Shown piece by piece: positions 49,046-57,226 of a DNA stretch of 61,727 nt. The notes under the pieces were generated by a model, which worked only from the letters and a program-made list of their open reading frames with translations, was not told where the DNA came from and did not search any database. The stretch is from Rhodothermus sp. (GTDB taxonomy: Bacteria > Bacteroidota > Rhodothermia > Rhodothermales > Rhodothermaceae). Every line of letters begins with the position of its first letter. Positions within the stretch are counted from its first letter, which is position 1. Location of the stretch: contig JAUZRN010000023.1 of NCBI GenBank assembly GCA_030950375.1, positions 1 through 61,727 on the forward strand, in the 5' to 3' direction. Position numbers and translations under genes: made by a program.

Positions 49046-49975
49046 TCACAGGTGCACGTAGTCGGCAGCGTTGTCGTCGAGAAAATCCTGCTGGTGCACG
49101 TACACCATGGTCGTCTGAATATCCGCATGCCGTGCCTGAGTGCGCACTTTATGGAGCGGTGCCCCTCCCTGTACGGCAAGCGTGATCCCTGTGTGCCGGA
49201 GCGTGTGGGCACCGATACGCCTGTCCAGACCAATCTCTCGAGCCAGCCGTGCCACGATGTTGTAGATACTCTGCGCCGAGAGTCGTCGCCCCCGGGAGTT
49301 GTTGGAAAAACTGCGCCAGACAGGTCCACGAGCTTCCCCATAGAATGCGGCCAGACGTTGTAGCGCGGTCATACAATGGGAGGGGATCTTAACGATTTCC
49401 TCGGTACCTTTCTTGGTCTGCGGCAGACGAAGCACGTAGTGCGTTCCGATTTTACGGATATGCTCGAAGTTCATGGCAGCTGCCTCGCTGCGTCGCAGCC
49501 AGCAGTAAAGGAGTATGCGCACCAGCGCTTCATCCCGAATGCCAGTACGCGGATGGGCCCGGGCTGCTTCCAGTAACCGACGCGCTTCTTCCCGCGAGAG
49601 GGTTACGATATGGCGTTCTTTGGAAGCCCGTGGTAGCTGTACCAGCAGCCGTACCACGGGCGAACGTGCTACCAGTTCGACAGCTTCTGCCCACCGGAAG
49701 AACGAGCTGATCGACGAGATCTTACGCCGCAGCGTGTTTTCAGTACAACCCGAGCGTTTAAGGTGCTCAATGTACAGGTTGACGTGGGCAAACGTGATTT
49801 GCTGGACATTTTCCACAGAAAGCCGCCCATCCTCAAAAAAAAGCCCGAAGAACTCCTCCAGGTCGTTGCGGTAGGCGCGGCGCGTGTTTTCTGAGCGACA
49901 ACGGGATAAAAACAACGGCAGCAGATCATCAGCAAAGGCAGCCGCTGCGGACGCTGGGAGTCTTTCTGGCAGCAT
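49046..49975 (-). CDS. Tyrosine recombinase (XerC/XerD/integrase-like)
   Basis: The enzyme cuts and rejoins DNA through a phosphotyrosine link. The N-terminal SAM-like core-binding domain spans about residues 10-100. The catalytic set is visible: Arg in CWLRRSEAAAM, Lys in TKKGTEE, His-x-x-Arg in HTLRHTGITLA, His in RHADIQTT and the nucleophile Tyr in MVYVHQQ. At 309 residues it is the size of XerC/XerD, but it lies beside the CRISPR locus rather than with usual xer neighbours, so it may be an integrase of an acquired region. It is divergent from the CARF gene. Confidence 0.9.
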   Translation of the reverse strand: MLPERLPASAAAAFADDLLPLFLSRCRSENTRRAYRNDLEEFFGLFFEDGRLSVENVQQITFAHVNLYIEHLKRSGCTENTLRRKISSISSFFRWAEAVELVARSPVVRLLVQLPRASKERHIVTLSREEARRLLEAARAHPRTGIRDEALVRILLYCWLRRSEAAAMNFEHIRKIGTHYVLRLPQTKKGTEEIVKIPSHCMTALQRLAAFYGEARGPVWRSFSNNSRGRRLSAQSIYNIVARLAREIGLDRRIGAHTLRHTGITLAVQGGAPLHKVRTQARHADIQTTMVYVHQQDFLDDNAADYVHL

Positions 49976-50055
49976 AAAACCTTCCGGGCAGTTTGATGCC
50001 TAACTTAACAAAAAAGCACAGGCCGTGCCATTGTTGCCGCAAATACAACCAGCCC

Positions 50056-50086
50056 TTGACATAGAAAGCCACGGCCGCTTTATTTA
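50056..50086 (+). promoter_or_regulatory. Possible promoter of the CARF-HTH gene
   Basis: TTGACA (50056-50061) followed after 17-19 bases by a TTTATTTA segment (50079-50086). It lies about 40 bases before the ATG at 50124 and would exclude the upstream GTG start at 50025. Confidence 0.45.
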
Positions 50087-50123
50087 TGAGCATCATAGCG
50101 GTTGCCATTCTGCAAGGATACAG

Positions 50124-51044
50124 ATGCTGGTCATGTCTCGCAGGGGGCCAGTCTTAATGGCCACGCTGGGCGAACAACCCCAGGTGGTTACGCTCACGTT
50201 AGACTTGCTTATGGCACAGCAGGTAGCCTTTGAGGAGGTCATCCTGCTTCATACGGCTCCCCACTATCCGGCACTTTCACGCTCATTGGAGCGACTACAG
50301 GCCGAACTGACCCGGTGGCCTGCCTATAACGGATTACAGATCCGTCAGGTGATTTTCAGTGATGAGCACGGAAAAGCGCTTACAGACGTTCGCACAGAGC
50401 AGGATGCTCGCCAGGTGTTTCGCATTTTGTTTCGAGAAGTACTGGCGATTAAACGACAGCGGCGAACAATCCATCTGCTCATCGCAGGCGGCCGAAAAGT
50501 AATGGCGGCCTACGGGACAGCCGTCGCGCAATTGCTGTTTGAGGCGGAAGATCGTCTCTGGCATCTCATCTCTGAGGCGCCGCTTTTAAAAACGGGCCGC
50601 ATGCATCCCGAACCTGGAGATCCGGTGCATCTCGTGCCAGTTCCCTTCGTCCGCTGGAGCGCCCTGCCACCTGCCGCAATGCACCTGGCCGTTACGGAGG
50701 ACCCATTTGAAGCGATGCACCGGCATGAGATCTGGCTTGAAGAAGAAAGCCGCCGGCAACGCGCCTGGTTTCTTATGCATGAGCTCACACCCAGCGAACG
50801 CACACTGCTGATGACGCTGGCTCGTACCGGTGCCTCCAACCGCGAACTGGCCCAGAAGCTGGGCCGTCGTCCTAAAACGGTGGCCAACCAGCTGGCCGTC
50901 ATTGTCGATAAATATCGGGCCTTTTCAGGTCTGGCCGATAAAACACCGATATCACGCGCAGAGCTTGTTGCACACTTTGCCTCAGTTGTGGAGCAGCTTG
51001 AACGGAAAGCTCAGGGAGCAATATCCCATAAGACAGTAGGCTAA
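50124..51044 (+). CDS. CARF-domain protein with C-terminal LuxR-type HTH
   Basis: This is a probable sensor of cyclic oligoadenylate made by Cas10. The 306-residue protein begins with a Rossmann-like CARF domain of the NE0113/Csm6-like type: GPVLMATLGEQPQVVTLTLD (residues 8-27) and HLLIAGGRKVMAAYGTAVAQ (about 117-136), then DRLWHLIS. Residues 221-284 form a LuxR/GerE helix-turn-helix (LTPSERTLLM, ASNRELAQKLGRRPKTVANQL). There is no HEPN RNase motif. ATG 50124 follows AAGGA at good spacing. A GTG at 50025 would add 33 non-conserved residues. Binding of the ligand and a DNA target are inference. It sits 75 bases before cas10. Confidence 0.85.
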   Translation: MLVMSRRGPVLMATLGEQPQVVTLTLDLLMAQQVAFEEVILLHTAPHYPALSRSLERLQAELTRWPAYNGLQIRQVIFSDEHGKALTDVRTEQDARQVFRILFREVLAIKRQRRTIHLLIAGGRKVMAAYGTAVAQLLFEAEDRLWHLISEAPLLKTGRMHPEPGDPVHLVPVPFVRWSALPPAAMHLAVTEDPFEAMHRHEIWLEEESRRQRAWFLMHELTPSERTLLMTLARTGASNRELAQKLGRRPKTVANQLAVIVDKYRAFSGLADKTPISRAELVAHFASVVEQLERKAQGAISHKTVG

Positions 51045-51046
51045 AC

Positions 51047-51087
51047 GCCCTTGCTTAAACAAGCATGGGCTATGCATTTTGCAAAAT
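51047..51087 (+). promoter_or_regulatory. Hairpin and palindrome between the CARF gene and cas10
   Basis: GCCCTTGCTT (51047-51056) pairs with AAGCATGGGC (51061-51070) with one T-T mismatch. ATTTTGCAAAAT (51076-51087) is a perfect 12-bp palindrome. The first may slow or end transcription of the CARF gene. The second is a candidate operator for cas10. Confidence 0.4.
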
Positions 51088-51119
51088 CATCGTAGGCAAA
51101 CGGCGAAAGTCTTCAGACG

Positions 51120-53354
51120 ATGGAAGCAGGAAACATAGCCTATCTGGCCACGCTCCTGTATGCAGGAGGCCTGCTCAAGTATTATGCCGCCGAAGAGCAA
51201 CGGCCAACCGGTGTTGATGAGCTACCCCTGCTAACGGCGGTGCTGGAAAAATGCCCTGCATTTGCTGCTTATGCCAATCCTCTTCAAGAGGCCGGAAAGC
51301 AGGTAGCCGTATCGCTACCCTTTCAGAGACCTGATACCTGGCTGGAACCCCTGCTTCAATTTGTGCAGCTTCCGAAAAAAGGAAGGGCAGACGCACGATG
51401 GGGGTATCGACCCTGCTCGCTGGCCGATGGTATTATCTATCCCACCCAATCCCAAGAGATGGCCGATGGCTCGGCTGCCTGCAGGCAGCTCTGGCAAGAC
51501 CTGCTGAGCGAAACGGCACGTACACTGCAGCCTCTGATTAATTACGACGCCGCGCTGGAAACTCTCTATACGCTGTTAGAAAAATACACATCCTACGTAC
51601 CAGCGCCGTTTGAAGGAGCGCGTGCCATCTCGCTGTTTGACTTTGCGCGCATAGCAGCAGCGCTTCGGCTGTGCCAGCTACGTGCCGAAAAGGAGCCGTC
51701 GGTTCGTCTGATCAAAGGGGACCTTTCAGGGATCCAGGCTTTTATCTATCGCGAACTGCGCGGTGAGGAAACCGAAAACCCCGCCCAGTTGCTGCGGGGA
51801 CGCTCCTTCTTTGTCACGCTGCTGGGACGTACCATCGTGCGCTATTTACAACGTCGGTTGCAACTCCCCGACGGCTGTGTGCTGTTCTGCAGTGGTGGGC
51901 ACTTTCTCATGCTGGTGCCCGAAACACCTCAGGTAACACAACAACTTGAAGAGGTAGACCGACAGCTTAACGAGGCGCTTTTCCAGGAGCTGAGTGGTGC
52001 TATTCAACTGGTCCTGGCTTCCGTAAAAGCCAATTCCTCCGAAGTTGAGCGTCAGTCCACTTACGTACTGCAACGACTTGAAGAACAACTTCAGCGGGCC
52101 AAACTGCGTAAAGGCTGGAGCATACTTGACCGACTTCTTGAAGGCCCGGTCCCGTCAGATTCCGCCATTGGAAAACTGGATCGCATTGGACGCGCCCTGC
52201 CTTTCACCCAGTACCTGATTGAGGTGCCCGATACAAACCGTCAGGCGGTTCCTGACGAGGTTCGCGAATCTCTGGAACTCCCCGGCTTTGGAGTAAGCTG
52301 GTGGTTTGTCGAAGAAGACCGGTTAGCTCGGGTGCTGACACACCTGAACGACGTCCGGGCTACCCTTTTCAATCTGCAGACCACTCGTATTCCTGAGACC
52401 ATCGCTTCTGTGGGTTGTCGTTTTATGCCGTCCGGTACCTTTATTCCTATGACCGAAGTGGGGACTGACCGGCGCCCACTCACCTTTGAAGAGCTGGCCC
52501 GAATTGATAGCGAAAATTATCCGCTGCTGGGCTTCCTGCGTATGGACGTAGACAACCTGGGGGCGCTCTTTGTGTTGGGACTGCAGCCGACGCTCTCGGC
52601 GTTACCTTTTTCGCTGCATCGCATGGCTGCCCTCTCGCGAGAGCTGGATCGTTTCTTTGGAGGTCACATCAACCAGCTGGCCCGCGGGCACGACATCTAC
52701 CTGGTCTATGCCGGCGGCGACGATCTGTTTGCTGTGGGCTCCTGGGTACGCGTGCTACGCTTTGCCCGAAGTGTACAGGAAAAGCTAAGAGCATATACCG
52801 GGTATAATCCTTCGGTGACCATCTCGGCCGGACTCTCGGTCCATAAGGAACACTTCCCGATAACTGTTGCTGCTGAAACGGCCGGTGAAGAAGAAGATCG
52901 CGCTAAGGAAGCAGGCAAAAATCGTATTGCGATATTTGAGACACCAGTTGCCTGGGATCAGCTCCAATCGCTGATCGACAACCTCGCAGAACCACTCCTG
53001 GAGGTGATCCAGCAATCCGACCAGCTTCCTGAAGACCAGCGCATTCCACGCACGTTTTTGCATACGCTGTTGCGCTATAGCCAGGAAGTACTTGACCGGA
53101 AAGACCAGGGCGCATTCGGTCAGGTCAGAGCAGTCAACCTCAGAGCGCTGGCTCGGCTGAACCACCTGCTGCATTATACCTTTGCCCGGCGTGGAGTGAG
53201 CGAGGCGCTGTTAGCACAGGAAGCTACCGACCAACCGCTGGTGCAGTTAGCCCGGGGCTTCCTCCTGGAGCGTCCGGACCGAAGCGAATGGTTCCGCACG
53301 TTCATCATTCCGGCTGCTTACGTGTTGCTGAAAACCCGAAAACAACGTGACTGA
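51120..53354 (+). CDS. cas10: Cas10/Csm1 with intact cyclase motif but degenerate HD domain
   Basis: Cas10 is the large subunit of the type III-A effector complex. The 744-residue protein has KGDLSGIQAFIYREL (near 199-213), LLRGRSFFVTLL, MDVDNLG (475-481) and YAGGDDLF with GGDD at 532-535, the palm site that makes cyclic oligoadenylate from ATP. In the N-terminal domain the usual LLHDIGK reads LLYAGGL (residues 12-18), so both His and Asp are lost. The later LYDH motif reads LFDF. DNase activity is therefore unlikely. It heads the csm operon and ends eight bases past the alternative GTG start of csm2. Confidence 0.95.
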   Translation: MEAGNIAYLATLLYAGGLLKYYAAEEQRPTGVDELPLLTAVLEKCPAFAAYANPLQEAGKQVAVSLPFQRPDTWLEPLLQFVQLPKKGRADARWGYRPCSLADGIIYPTQSQEMADGSAACRQLWQDLLSETARTLQPLINYDAALETLYTLLEKYTSYVPAPFEGARAISLFDFARIAAALRLCQLRAEKEPSVRLIKGDLSGIQAFIYRELRGEETENPAQLLRGRSFFVTLLGRTIVRYLQRRLQLPDGCVLFCSGGHFLMLVPETPQVTQQLEEVDRQLNEALFQELSGAIQLVLASVKANSSEVERQSTYVLQRLEEQLQRAKLRKGWSILDRLLEGPVPSDSAIGKLDRIGRALPFTQYLIEVPDTNRQAVPDEVRESLELPGFGVSWWFVEEDRLARVLTHLNDVRATLFNLQTTRIPETIASVGCRFMPSGTFIPMTEVGTDRRPLTFEELARIDSENYPLLGFLRMDVDNLGALFVLGLQPTLSALPFSLHRMAALSRELDRFFGGHINQLARGHDIYLVYAGGDDLFAVGSWVRVLRFARSVQEKLRAYTGYNPSVTISAGLSVHKEHFPITVAAETAGEEEDRAKEAGKNRIAIFETPVAWDQLQSLIDNLAEPLLEVIQQSDQLPEDQRIPRTFLHTLLRYSQEVLDRKDQGAFGQVRAVNLRALARLNHLLHYTFARRGVSEALLAQEATDQPLVQLARGFLLERPDRSEWFRTFIIPAAYVLLKTRKQRD

Positions 53355-53379
53355 GCCACTCAACAACTGTGTAAATGCC

Positions 53380-53766
53380 ATGAGCAAGCACAATGTGACC
53401 ATCCCGGACGATCTGGCCCGATGCACGCCCGAAGAGATCGATGCGCTGGCAAATCAGATGGGGCGTGATTTTACAGACATTAAAACCGCCCAACTACGTA
53501 ACGTTTTTGCCCACATCAATCGCATGCGAACGCGCTGGCGCCGCGACCAAGACCGTGAGCAGATCCGGCGTGATCTGGTCATGCTCAAACCCCGCCTGGC
53601 CTATGCCGGCGGCCGCCAGCAAGCGGTGCGCCCCATGAGTGACACCTTCCGCAATGCGATTGATGCTGTATTGAAGTCAAATAATTTTGACGCAGCGTTG
53701 CGCAACTTTTTCGACCTGATCGAAGGCGTCGTCGCCTATCACAAATACTATGGAGGTACAGACTAA
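53380..53766 (+). CDS. csm2: Csm2 small subunit of the type III-A complex
   Basis: Csm2 (Cas11-like) forms the inner filament of the Csm complex. The core TAQLRNVFAHINRMR and LKPRLAYAGGRQ are family signatures in an all-helical protein of about 128 residues. A GTG at 53347, overlapping the end of cas10, would add 11 residues. ATG 53380 is the conventional start. It lies directly between cas10 and csm3, with the 3' end overlapping an alternative csm3 start. Confidence 0.9.
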   Translation: MSKHNVTIPDDLARCTPEEIDALANQMGRDFTDIKTAQLRNVFAHINRMRTRWRRDQDREQIRRDLVMLKPRLAYAGGRQQAVRPMSDTFRNAIDAVLKSNNFDAALRNFFDLIEGVVAYHKYYGGTD

Positions 53767-53779
53767 ACCTGAAAGAGCC

Positions 53780-54553
53780 ATGGCCCGCTTTCTGGGAAAT
53801 ATCATTCTGAAGGGCAAGATGAAATGCCTGACGGGGCTGCATATAGGCGGTTCCAAAGAAAAATTTGAGATCGGAGGGGTCGATCAGCCCGTCATTCGCG
53901 ACCCGGTCACGAACGAACCCTACGTCCCCGGTTCCTCCCTCAAAGGCAAAATGCGGGCGTTGCTGGCCTTTGCCCTGGGAAAAGCCGATAAAGACCCGAA
54001 CTTTAAGACGTTCGATCCGAACTGTCCGCTTCAGCGGGTATTTGGCACGTCGGCCGAAGCACGCAACATCGGCCCTTCACGCCTGATCGTACGCGATGCC
54101 TTTGCGGACGCGGAAACCCGGAGGATGTGGGATGAACTGGATACCGAGCTGCTCTACACCGAGCTCAAAGCAGAAAACAGCGTGGACCGCCTTACTTCGG
54201 CGGCCAATCCACGCTTCCCGGAGCGCGTCGTGCGGGGCTCTCGGTTTAATGTGGAGTTTGTTTTTGGTGTCTATGAGCTGGAGGACGTTAAATACTTCCG
54301 CTATGTTATAGAAGGCCTGCGTCTACTGGAGCATTCCTGGCTCGGGCGCAGCGGTACGCGAGGGTATGGGCAGGTAGCCTTCCAGCTGGCTGAGCCATTT
54401 GTGGTAACCCTTGAAGACTACCGAACCGGCAGCGAGGCCTATCGAAAGGCCAGCCAGCCCCATGAAGCGCTCTCGTTCTCGCTTCGTCCCTCCGATATTG
54501 ACGAGCAGCGCATTGAGCAACTACAGGAAGCATTCACCTCGAAGGTGGAATGA
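53780..54553 (+). CDS. csm3: Csm3 backbone subunit and target-RNA nuclease
   Basis: Csm3 (Cas7 family) forms the crRNA-binding backbone and cuts target RNA every six bases. From ATG 53780 the protein has 257 residues beginning MARFLGNIILKGK, which aligns with known Csm3 N-termini. ATG 53750 is in frame but adds a non-conserved decapeptide. LTGLHIGG and the catalytic aspartate Asp35 in GGVDQPVIRDP are intact, followed by VPGSSLKGKMRALL. RNA cleavage should therefore work. The stop overlaps the csm4 start as ATGA. Confidence 0.94.
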   Translation: MARFLGNIILKGKMKCLTGLHIGGSKEKFEIGGVDQPVIRDPVTNEPYVPGSSLKGKMRALLAFALGKADKDPNFKTFDPNCPLQRVFGTSAEARNIGPSRLIVRDAFADAETRRMWDELDTELLYTELKAENSVDRLTSAANPRFPERVVRGSRFNVEFVFGVYELEDVKYFRYVIEGLRLLEHSWLGRSGTRGYGQVAFQLAEPFVVTLEDYRTGSEAYRKASQPHEALSFSLRPSDIDEQRIEQLQEAFTSKVE

Positions 54554-55557
54554 CGTTTCAGGTTATCTATTTATATCCCCGGGCTTCGTACCGGACGCCC
54601 CTGCGTTCCGATACGCTCTGGGGCCTGTTGATGGTCGCTCTGCGTGTGGTAGCAGGCGACGAGGAGGCCGATGCGTTTATCGAAGCCTGCGAGGCAGGAC
54701 GTCCTCCGGTGCGCATCTCATCGGCGTTTCCGTTTCTTATAGCGCAGACCGATGAGGGTAAAACGGTGCGGCGTCACTTTTTCCCCAGGCCAGCGCTTCC
54801 GCCGCCTCCGCTGTCTCGTCCAGACACCCTGGATCCGGACAGGATCTTTGAACAGATGCGTCAGGGCAAGCAAACGCGATCCATCCAATGGCTACCACAA
54901 TCGCTCTTTGAGGCGGTACTGCTGGGCAAGCTGGACGAAACTGGCCTGCAATGCGCCCTCCAGGAGCACCGTGAGTCCTGGCCACAACTGTACCTCCAGG
55001 ACAACCTGCATACTTCAATAGACCGCCTGACCGGAACCACCCGCATGGAAAATGGAGCTGGCCAGCTCTTCTACAGCCGAGAGTTTTACCTGGGACGCAG
55101 GCAGGGGCTGTTCTTTCTGTGCACTGGCGAGGTTGAACGTCTGCTGCCAGCCATTCGCTATCTGCATCATACCGGCTGGGGAGGGGATAGCTCGGTAGGC
55201 AAGGGGCACTTCGACTGGGAGCGTGGTACGCTAACGCTTAACGTGCCGGATCAACCCACACACCGTGTCCTGCTATCCCTCTACAGTCCAACCAGCGAGG
55301 AGCTGACTCACCTGCGGCATCATCCAGAAAAGACCTGGTACCGCCTGGAGCGACGTCAGGGCTACGCCGGCGCTCATCGCCTTCCCGGTGGTGTCTATCG
55401 CAAACCGCCACTTTATATGCTGGCCGAAGGGTCGATCGTGCCCGACCCGGGGCGCCCGCTCTGCGGCTCAGTACACAGAGTGTTGCGCTCCGGCCAGGTA
55501 TGGATCCGCCACAGCGGTCTGGCACTGGACGTGCCCGCTCGTATCCAGGGAACATAG
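54550..55557 (+). CDS. csm4: Csm4 (Cas5-like) subunit
   Basis: Csm4 binds the 5' handle of crRNA and joins Cas10 to the backbone. The 335-residue protein starts with a RAMP-type strand and TPLRSDTLWGLLMVALRVV (residues 16-34). Then come SSAFPFL, the family block LHTSIDRLTGTT, and the Gly-rich HTGWGGDSSVGKGHF loop around 210-224. The gene overlaps csm3 by four bases, so expression is coupled. Confidence 0.92.
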   Translation: MTFQVIYLYPRASYRTPLRSDTLWGLLMVALRVVAGDEEADAFIEACEAGRPPVRISSAFPFLIAQTDEGKTVRRHFFPRPALPPPPLSRPDTLDPDRIFEQMRQGKQTRSIQWLPQSLFEAVLLGKLDETGLQCALQEHRESWPQLYLQDNLHTSIDRLTGTTRMENGAGQLFYSREFYLGRRQGLFFLCTGEVERLLPAIRYLHHTGWGGDSSVGKGHFDWERGTLTLNVPDQPTHRVLLSLYSPTSEELTHLRHHPEKTWYRLERRQGYAGAHRLPGGVYRKPPLYMLAEGSIVPDPGRPLCGSVHRVLRSGQVWIRHSGLALDVPARIQGT

Positions 55558-55573
55558 CAATCCCGAGTAAGCG

Positions 55574-57214
55574 ATGCCCATTACCCTGAAGCTCACTACA
55601 CGGTCACCGGTCCATATCGGCACGGGCCGAGAATTGGAAGCCTTCGAATACCTGATCCACGATGGCTACTTCTGGCGCCTGCATCCCGACCGGCTGACCA
55701 TGTTCCTGCTCGAAGCTGCCGGCAATGAAGCCGTCGATCAGTTCGCCAGCTGGATTAGTCAGGTAGCTGAACGGCTTACTACTGCGCCCAATAACCGGGA
55801 GCAATCACGCCTCCGCCAGTCTATCACGATCCGAAACTTTCTTCGGCATATCGCGGGCCAGTCCAATCTGGAACAGCGGTTTCTGGCCAGCCTGCCCGAG
55901 CTGGCTTCCTACTACATGCCTACCACTCAGGCTCATTTCAGACAGCTGATCCGGGAACAGCTCAAAACGCCGGATGGGAAGCTCTATGTGCCCGGCTCTT
56001 CCTTAAAAGGCGCACTTCGCACCTGTCTCCTCTACCAGGTATTGACAGAAGCCGACAAGAAAACGGTAAATCGGTGGCGCCAGCATTTTGCTGAAGAGCT
56101 GAAGCAGCTGAAAAAGAGAAAGCGAAAGGCCCAGTTTCTGGCAAAGTGGCTTGAACAGGAGGTTTTCTTCTGCGGTGTGCGACGCAGGGAGGATATAAGC
56201 TGGGGTGATGCACAGTATGACCTGTTGAAATTTCTGATGGTCAGCGACTCGACCGCGGTTGCGCCTGAAGAAAATGGTATGGTCTTGAATGTTAATCTCT
56301 ACCTGCCCGGAGCGCGACCTCAGCCACAGGCTCCACCCGTGGAGGCACTGGGCGTGGATGTTGCGCTGGAAGCTCGTATCGGATTTGAGGTACAGTTCTT
56401 TCAGACTGCCTGGAAACTTCTGCAGCAAAAGACGCAGGGAATGGGTAAGCAAATCTGGATAGAGTTGCCGGAGCGCTTTGAACGCCTCTACGGGTTGTCG
56501 CTGAAAGAAGCGCAGGCGCTTTCCACAGAAGAACTGGAGCGCCGGCTGTTGGCACGCGTGCGCACTGCGGTCCGGAATTTCAGCGAGGCGCTGCGCACGT
56601 TTGAAATCCAGTGGTGCCAGAGAGCCGAGCGAGGAACTACCAGTCTACTGGCCCGGCAGCTACAACATTTTTATGATAGTCTGCCTGACGACGCCATACG
56701 CCTTGGATGGGGCAGCGGCTTTGCCGCGGTCACCGCATTTCTGGCCCTGCGAGATGAACTGGAATGGGAGGAGACGCTCGAAGAACTGCTTGTCGCCCGC
56801 TTCCCTTCACGGAAAATTTCTACAGACACCTTCCCTCGATCTCGCCGCATGGCACCACAGAGAGGGGTTGTACCCCTGGCTTTACCACTGGGATGGATAG
56901 CGCTGGAATGGCCCGAACCGGCTCAGACGCCTGCCCGGGAAACAGCTGCAGCCAATGCCCCTGAGGAGCCGCTCCTCCTGGAGCGGATTGGACCACGTAG
57001 TCAAAACATTCTGGCTGAAGTGGTCGACAATACGAAGATGCCTTTCCTGATTCGGGTATTTGTGCGGGGACTGGAATCGAAGACATTTCGCTGTGGGGGC
57101 GCCCGGGCACAGAACCTGCAGATCGGGCAGCGACTCCTGGTAGAAGTAGCCGAATGGGACAAAAGAGGGAACTGTCCCCGAATGTTTCGGGTGCAGAGCC
57201 TCCGCGTCAAGTAG
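55574..57214 (+). CDS. csm5: Csm5 (Cas7-like) subunit with long C-terminal part
   Basis: Csm5 caps the 3' end of the Csm backbone and helps crRNA maturation. SPVHIGTGRELEAFEYLI (residues 11-28) and the RAMP loop YVPGSSLKGALRTCLLYQ are clear. At 546 residues it is longer than usual Csm5 proteins of about 350-400. The last 65 residues (NILAEVVDN, FLIRVFVRGLE, QRLLVEVAEW, FRVQSLRVK) look like an added small beta-barrel of OB type, possibly extra RNA binding. It is the last csm gene and converges with the TPR gene. Confidence 0.9.
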   Translation: MPITLKLTTRSPVHIGTGRELEAFEYLIHDGYFWRLHPDRLTMFLLEAAGNEAVDQFASWISQVAERLTTAPNNREQSRLRQSITIRNFLRHIAGQSNLEQRFLASLPELASYYMPTTQAHFRQLIREQLKTPDGKLYVPGSSLKGALRTCLLYQVLTEADKKTVNRWRQHFAEELKQLKKRKRKAQFLAKWLEQEVFFCGVRRREDISWGDAQYDLLKFLMVSDSTAVAPEENGMVLNVNLYLPGARPQPQAPPVEALGVDVALEARIGFEVQFFQTAWKLLQQKTQGMGKQIWIELPERFERLYGLSLKEAQALSTEELERRLLARVRTAVRNFSEALRTFEIQWCQRAERGTTSLLARQLQHFYDSLPDDAIRLGWGSGFAAVTAFLALRDELEWEETLEELLVARFPSRKISTDTFPRSRRMAPQRGVVPLALPLGWIALEWPEPAQTPARETAAANAPEEPLLLERIGPRSQNILAEVVDNTKMPFLIRVFVRGLESKTFRCGGARAQNLQIGQRLLVEVAEWDKRGNCPRMFRVQSLRVK

Positions 57215-57226
57215 CAAAAATATGAT

